A DNA stretch of 64,000 bases from Sphingomonas gei (GTDB taxonomy: Bacteria; Pseudomonadota; Alphaproteobacteria; Sphingomonadales; Sphingomonadaceae): positions 620,001-684,000 of the forward strand of contig NZ_SRXT01000001.1 in assembly GCF_004792685.1 (NCBI RefSeq), read 5' to 3'. The notes beneath the pieces were generated by a model, which did no database searches, was not told the DNA's origin, and worked only from the letters and a program-made list of their open reading frames with translations. The position numbers and the translations under genes were made by a program. Below are positions 61,447 through 64,000 of the stretch, in pieces (the stretch's first letter is position 1; each line of letters starts with the position of its first letter).

Positions 61447-63005
61447 GCACATTGCGCACCCTTCTCGCACGCCTTGGCCGGCTGTCGCGTTCGCTCGCCC
61501 GCGATAAGCGTGGCAACGTGCTGATGCTGATGGCGTTTTCGGTCATTCCGCTCACGCTATCGGCGGGGATGGCGATCGACTATGCCCGCGCCGCGCGGCT
61601 ACAGACCAAGCTCAACGCCGCGGCCGACGCCGCGGCACTCGCGGCGGTCACCGAGCCGATGATGAAGCTCGACAACACCGCGGCGAAAAACGCCGCCATT
61701 GCCATGTTCAAGGCGCAGATCAGCAATTTGCCGGGCCTGGTCTGGAACGACGTCGACCTGAATGTCACGATCACCGGCAACAACGCCGCTACTACGACCC
61801 GCGATTCCGTCGTGACCTACACGGCCAAATCGACCAACGCCTTCGCCGGCGTGGTCGGCATGTCGACGATCACCATTGGGGGAAGGTCCAGCGCGACCGC
61901 CACTGCGGCGCCGAATATCGACTTCTACCTCGCGCTCGACACGTCGCCGTCGATGGCGCTGCCGACCACCACCGCGGGTTTCACCGTGATGGACAGTGCC
62001 GTAAAATGCGCCTTCGCCTGTCATTCGAACAAGATCGAGAACTACGTATCCGATACGGGTTCGATGAAAAGTATGATCCTCGATACCGCCAAGTTTTCGG
62101 TCAATAAAAGCCCATTTCCCTCGGTGGGATCAGGCACCGATCTGAAGATCGTCATCGACGACAAGGGCAGCTATATCTACGATAACAAGACGACGACTGA
62201 AAAGCGATGCATGCTCGGGCCCAATGACAAACCGCAAAACCAGAAGGACATATGTATCTATAACTCCGACAATACCTATGTCGACAGTTACTGGTACGCC
62301 CTTAATAAGGGAGTCCGGCTCCGAGTCACGGACGAGAAGATCGCCGCAAAGGATTTGATGGCGCTCGCAAAAACCTATGCGCTTGAAAACAGTCGTGCCT
62401 ATCGCGCCGCTCTTTACACCTTTGACCATGAGACAAATTTCAAGACGATTTCCAATCTGTCGTCCGATCTCATTGCGGTAGGCGAAGCCGCCAGCAAAAT
62501 CGATCTCGTCACGGTGAACGACAGAGAGAGGAACGGCAGCCCGCCCGACAAATCGAAGAACCGGGACTATATGTTCACCAGCTTCGACACCGTTCTGACC
62601 CAGATGAAGAGCGCGATGCCCAATCCGTCGGGCAAGGGATCGAACCAGCCCGGCGATTCGCCCCAAGCTTTCCTGTTCCTGGTCACCGACGGGATGAGCG
62701 ACGAATATATCGGGGGCAGGACGCGCACCGCGATGCACGCGAACCAGATCACCCAATGCAACGATCTCAAGAGCCGGGGCATCAAGATCGCGATTCTCTA
62801 TACGGAGTATACCGAGGAATCGATCAAGGATGACGCGGAGGACCAAAAGAAGATTGCGACCGCCGCGATCAAAAACATCGCGACGCAGCTCACCAAATGT
62901 GCCTCGCCGGGCTTGATGTACACGGTCAAGACCGATCAGAGCATCTCGGAGGCGCTGCAAGCCCTGTTCACCAAGGCCGTCGCCACCGCGCGTCTCGCCA
63001 CCTGA
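61443..63005 (+). CDS. TadG-like protein with von Willebrand A domain
   Basis: A 520-residue Tad-associated protein. The membrane anchor follows RDKRGNVLMLMAFSVIPLTL (TadG/TadE motif), with a long helix LQTKLNAAADAAALAAV. A vWA domain begins near residue 160 with the metal-ion motif DTSPS, and its later part is LFLVTDGMSDEY near residue 415. Between these lies a low-GC insert (about bases 62,030-62,560; one 60-base line I counted was 50% GC), with paired cysteines. Such proteins work with TadE/F in tight adherence. The rest of a tad locus is not in this window. Confidence 0.85.
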   Translation: MSTLRTLLARLGRLSRSLARDKRGNVLMLMAFSVIPLTLSAGMAIDYARAARLQTKLNAAADAAALAAVTEPMMKLDNTAAKNAAIAMFKAQISNLPGLVWNDVDLNVTITGNNAATTTRDSVVTYTAKSTNAFAGVVGMSTITIGGRSSATATAAPNIDFYLALDTSPSMALPTTTAGFTVMDSAVKCAFACHSNKIENYVSDTGSMKSMILDTAKFSVNKSPFPSVGSGTDLKIVIDDKGSYIYDNKTTTEKRCMLGPNDKPQNQKDICIYNSDNTYVDSYWYALNKGVRLRVTDEKIAAKDLMALAKTYALENSRAYRAALYTFDHETNFKTISNLSSDLIAVGEAASKIDLVTVNDRERNGSPPDKSKNRDYMFTSFDTVLTQMKSAMPNPSGKGSNQPGDSPQAFLFLVTDGMSDEYIGGRTRTAMHANQITQCNDLKSRGIKIAILYTEYTEESIKDDAEDQKKIATAAIKNIATQLTKCASPGLMYTVKTDQSISEALQALFTKAVATARLAT

Positions 63006-63017
63006 TCCGCGGAGACG

Positions 63018-63048
63018 CCCGTGGCGCGCGCCAGGCGCGTGCCACGGG
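63018..63048. terminator. Stem-loop between the tadG-like gene and pdhB
   Basis: A GC-rich near-palindrome (CCCGTGGCGCG with CGCGTGCCACGGG, one extra base) in the 50-bp gap between two convergent genes. There is no T-run on either side, so it may stop or stabilise both transcripts without being a classic terminator. Confidence 0.4.
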
Positions 63049-63055
63049 GTCGGCA

Positions 63056-64000
63056 TCAAGCGCGGTAGGTCACTTTCTTCACCGCCGTCACCACGCGCGC
63101 CGCATCGACCAGCGCGAGCTTCTCGAGATTGGCGGCATACGGCAGCGGCACGTCCTCGTTGGTGACGCGCAGCACCGGCGCGTCGAGGTCGTCGAAGCCC
63201 TTTTCCATCACCACCGCGACGATCTCGGACGAGATCGAGCAGGTCGGCCAGCCTTCCTCGACCACGACGAGGCGGTTGGTCTTCCTGACGCTCTCGAGAA
63301 CCGTCGCAGTATCGAGCGGACGCAAGGTGCGCAGGTCGATCACTTCGGCGTCGATCCCCTCGCCCGCCAGCTTTTCGGCCGCCTCCAGCGCGACGCCGAC
63401 GCCGATCGAATAGGACACGATCGTGACGTCCTTGCCCGGCCGCACGATCCGCGCCTTGCCGATCGGCAGGACATAATCGTCGAGCTTGGGCACTTCGAAG
63501 TGGCGGCCGTAGAGCAATTCGTTCTCGAGGAACACGACGGGGTCCTCGCTGCGGATCGCCGCCTTGAGCAGCCCCTTGGCATCGGCGGCGTCATAGGGCG
63601 CGATCACGATCAGCCCGGGGACGCTGGCATACCAGGGCCCGTAATTCTGCGAGTGCTGTGCGCCGACCCGACTCGCCGCACCGTTGGGACCGCGGAACAC
63701 GATCGGGCAGCGCATCTGGCCGCCCGACATGTAATTGGTCTTGGCGGCCGAATTGATGATGTGGTCGATCGCCTGCATCGCGAAGTTGAAGGTCATGAAC
63801 TCGATGATCGGCTTCAGTCCGCCCATCGCGGCGCCGGTGCCGACGCCGGCAAAGCCATATTCGGTGATCGGCGTGTCGATCACGCGCTTGGGCCCAAACT
63901 CTTCGAGCAGGCCCTGGGTGACCTTATATGCGCCCTGATATTCGGCGACTTCCTCGCCCATCACGAAAATGCGCGGATCGGTGCGCATTTCCTCGGCCAT
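63056..64000 (-). CDS. pdhB: Pyruvate dehydrogenase E1 component, beta subunit, 5' truncated by window edge
   Basis: The visible 314 residues are the C-terminal part of the E1-beta subunit: [21 protein letters not shown], the TPP-side motif [38 protein letters not shown] and [11 protein letters not shown]. The MAEEM at the edge is internal, because homologues have about 15 more core residues before it and in Sphingomonadales usually a lipoyl domain in front; both lie outside the window. It converts pyruvate to acetyl groups with E1-alpha, E2 and E3 in the cytoplasm. Confidence 0.92.
   Translation of the reverse strand: MAEEMRTDPRIFVMGEEVAEYQGAYKVTQGLLEEFGPKRVIDTPITEYGFAGVGTGAAMGGLKPIIEFMTFNFAMQAIDHIINSAAKTNYMSGGQMRCPIVFRGPNGAASRVGAQHSQNYGPWYASVPGLIVIAPYDAADAKGLLKAAIRSEDPVVFLENELLYGRHFEVPKLDDYVLPIGKARIVRPGKDVTIVSYSIGVGVALEAAEKLAGEGIDAEVIDLRTLRPLDTATVLESVRKTNRLVVVEEGWPTCSISSEIVAVVMEKGFDDLDAPVLRVTNEDVPLPYAANLEKLALVDAARVVTAVKKVTYRA

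Overview
The window is high-GC DNA from an alphaproteobacterium, almost certainly a member of the Sphingomonadales (Sphingomonas-like). The reasons are the large TonB-dependent receptor, the conserved alphaproteobacterial order pcm-tolC-popZ-valS, a KorAB oxidoreductase in an otherwise aerobic gene set, an arginine succinyltransferase cluster, and a dense family of palindromic repeats with a CGTCAYCCCGGCGAARGCC-type head. There is no rRNA, prophage or CRISPR array. It is ordinary chromosome rather than an accessory island, with some unusual local structures.

Layout. 1-8.3 kb: a carbohydrate-type locus in which two paralogous beta-helix/beta-propeller proteins (the first cut by the left edge) flank a TonB-dependent receptor. 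8.4-14 kb: mostly minus-strand housekeeping (aspartyl protease, MBL hydrolase, tatD-metG, hisI), with a GIY-YIG nuclease gene set between two repeat pairs. 14.1-16.3 kb: purF and an SDR. 16.4-22.9 kb: serine hydrolase, cyclopropane-fatty-acid synthase-like methyltransferase, korAB and an HDAC-like deacetylase, all minus. 23-28.4 kb: a frameshifted second GIY-YIG gene, again between repeat pairs, then rppH, a DUF481 protein and an M20 hydrolase-astA-astB cluster. 28.8-30.4 kb: a PL10-type pectate lyase. 30.4-37 kb: DUF72, tRNA-Arg, lipoprotein, fused MFS/spermidine synthase, two GNATs, hemB and a lipid kinase. 37-45 kb: valS (carrying an in-frame palindromic insertion), an S9 peptidase, popZ, tolC, pcm and tRNA-Cys. 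45-52.7 kb: small envelope and hypothetical proteins, dehydrogenases, an SRPBCC protein, cysS and a TM2 protein. 53-55.7 kb: a class II DAHP synthase with a helix-turn-helix domain fused to its N-terminus, preceded by two matching palindromes, then an HWE histidine kinase. 55.8-60.4 kb: a probable small RNA, VOC, DUF488, lysoplasmalogenase, trmFO, a possible IS remnant, an EF-hand protein and a squalene/phytoene-synthase-like protein. 60.4-63 kb: three TadE/TadG-like genes. The right edge cuts pdhB.

The observations most worth following are: (1) the HTH-DAHP synthase fusion with its own paired operator-like palindromes, which suggests an enzyme-repressor controlling aromatic amino acid synthesis; (2) two GIY-YIG nuclease genes, each tightly bracketed by REP-like inverted pairs, which suggests a REP/GIY-YIG partnership analogous to RAYT transposases; (3) a palindromic repeat inserted in frame within valS; (4) an intergenic transcript-like structure with a strong terminator at about 55.8-55.9 kb. 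All functional statements are from reading the sequence and from family knowledge; no database search was possible.
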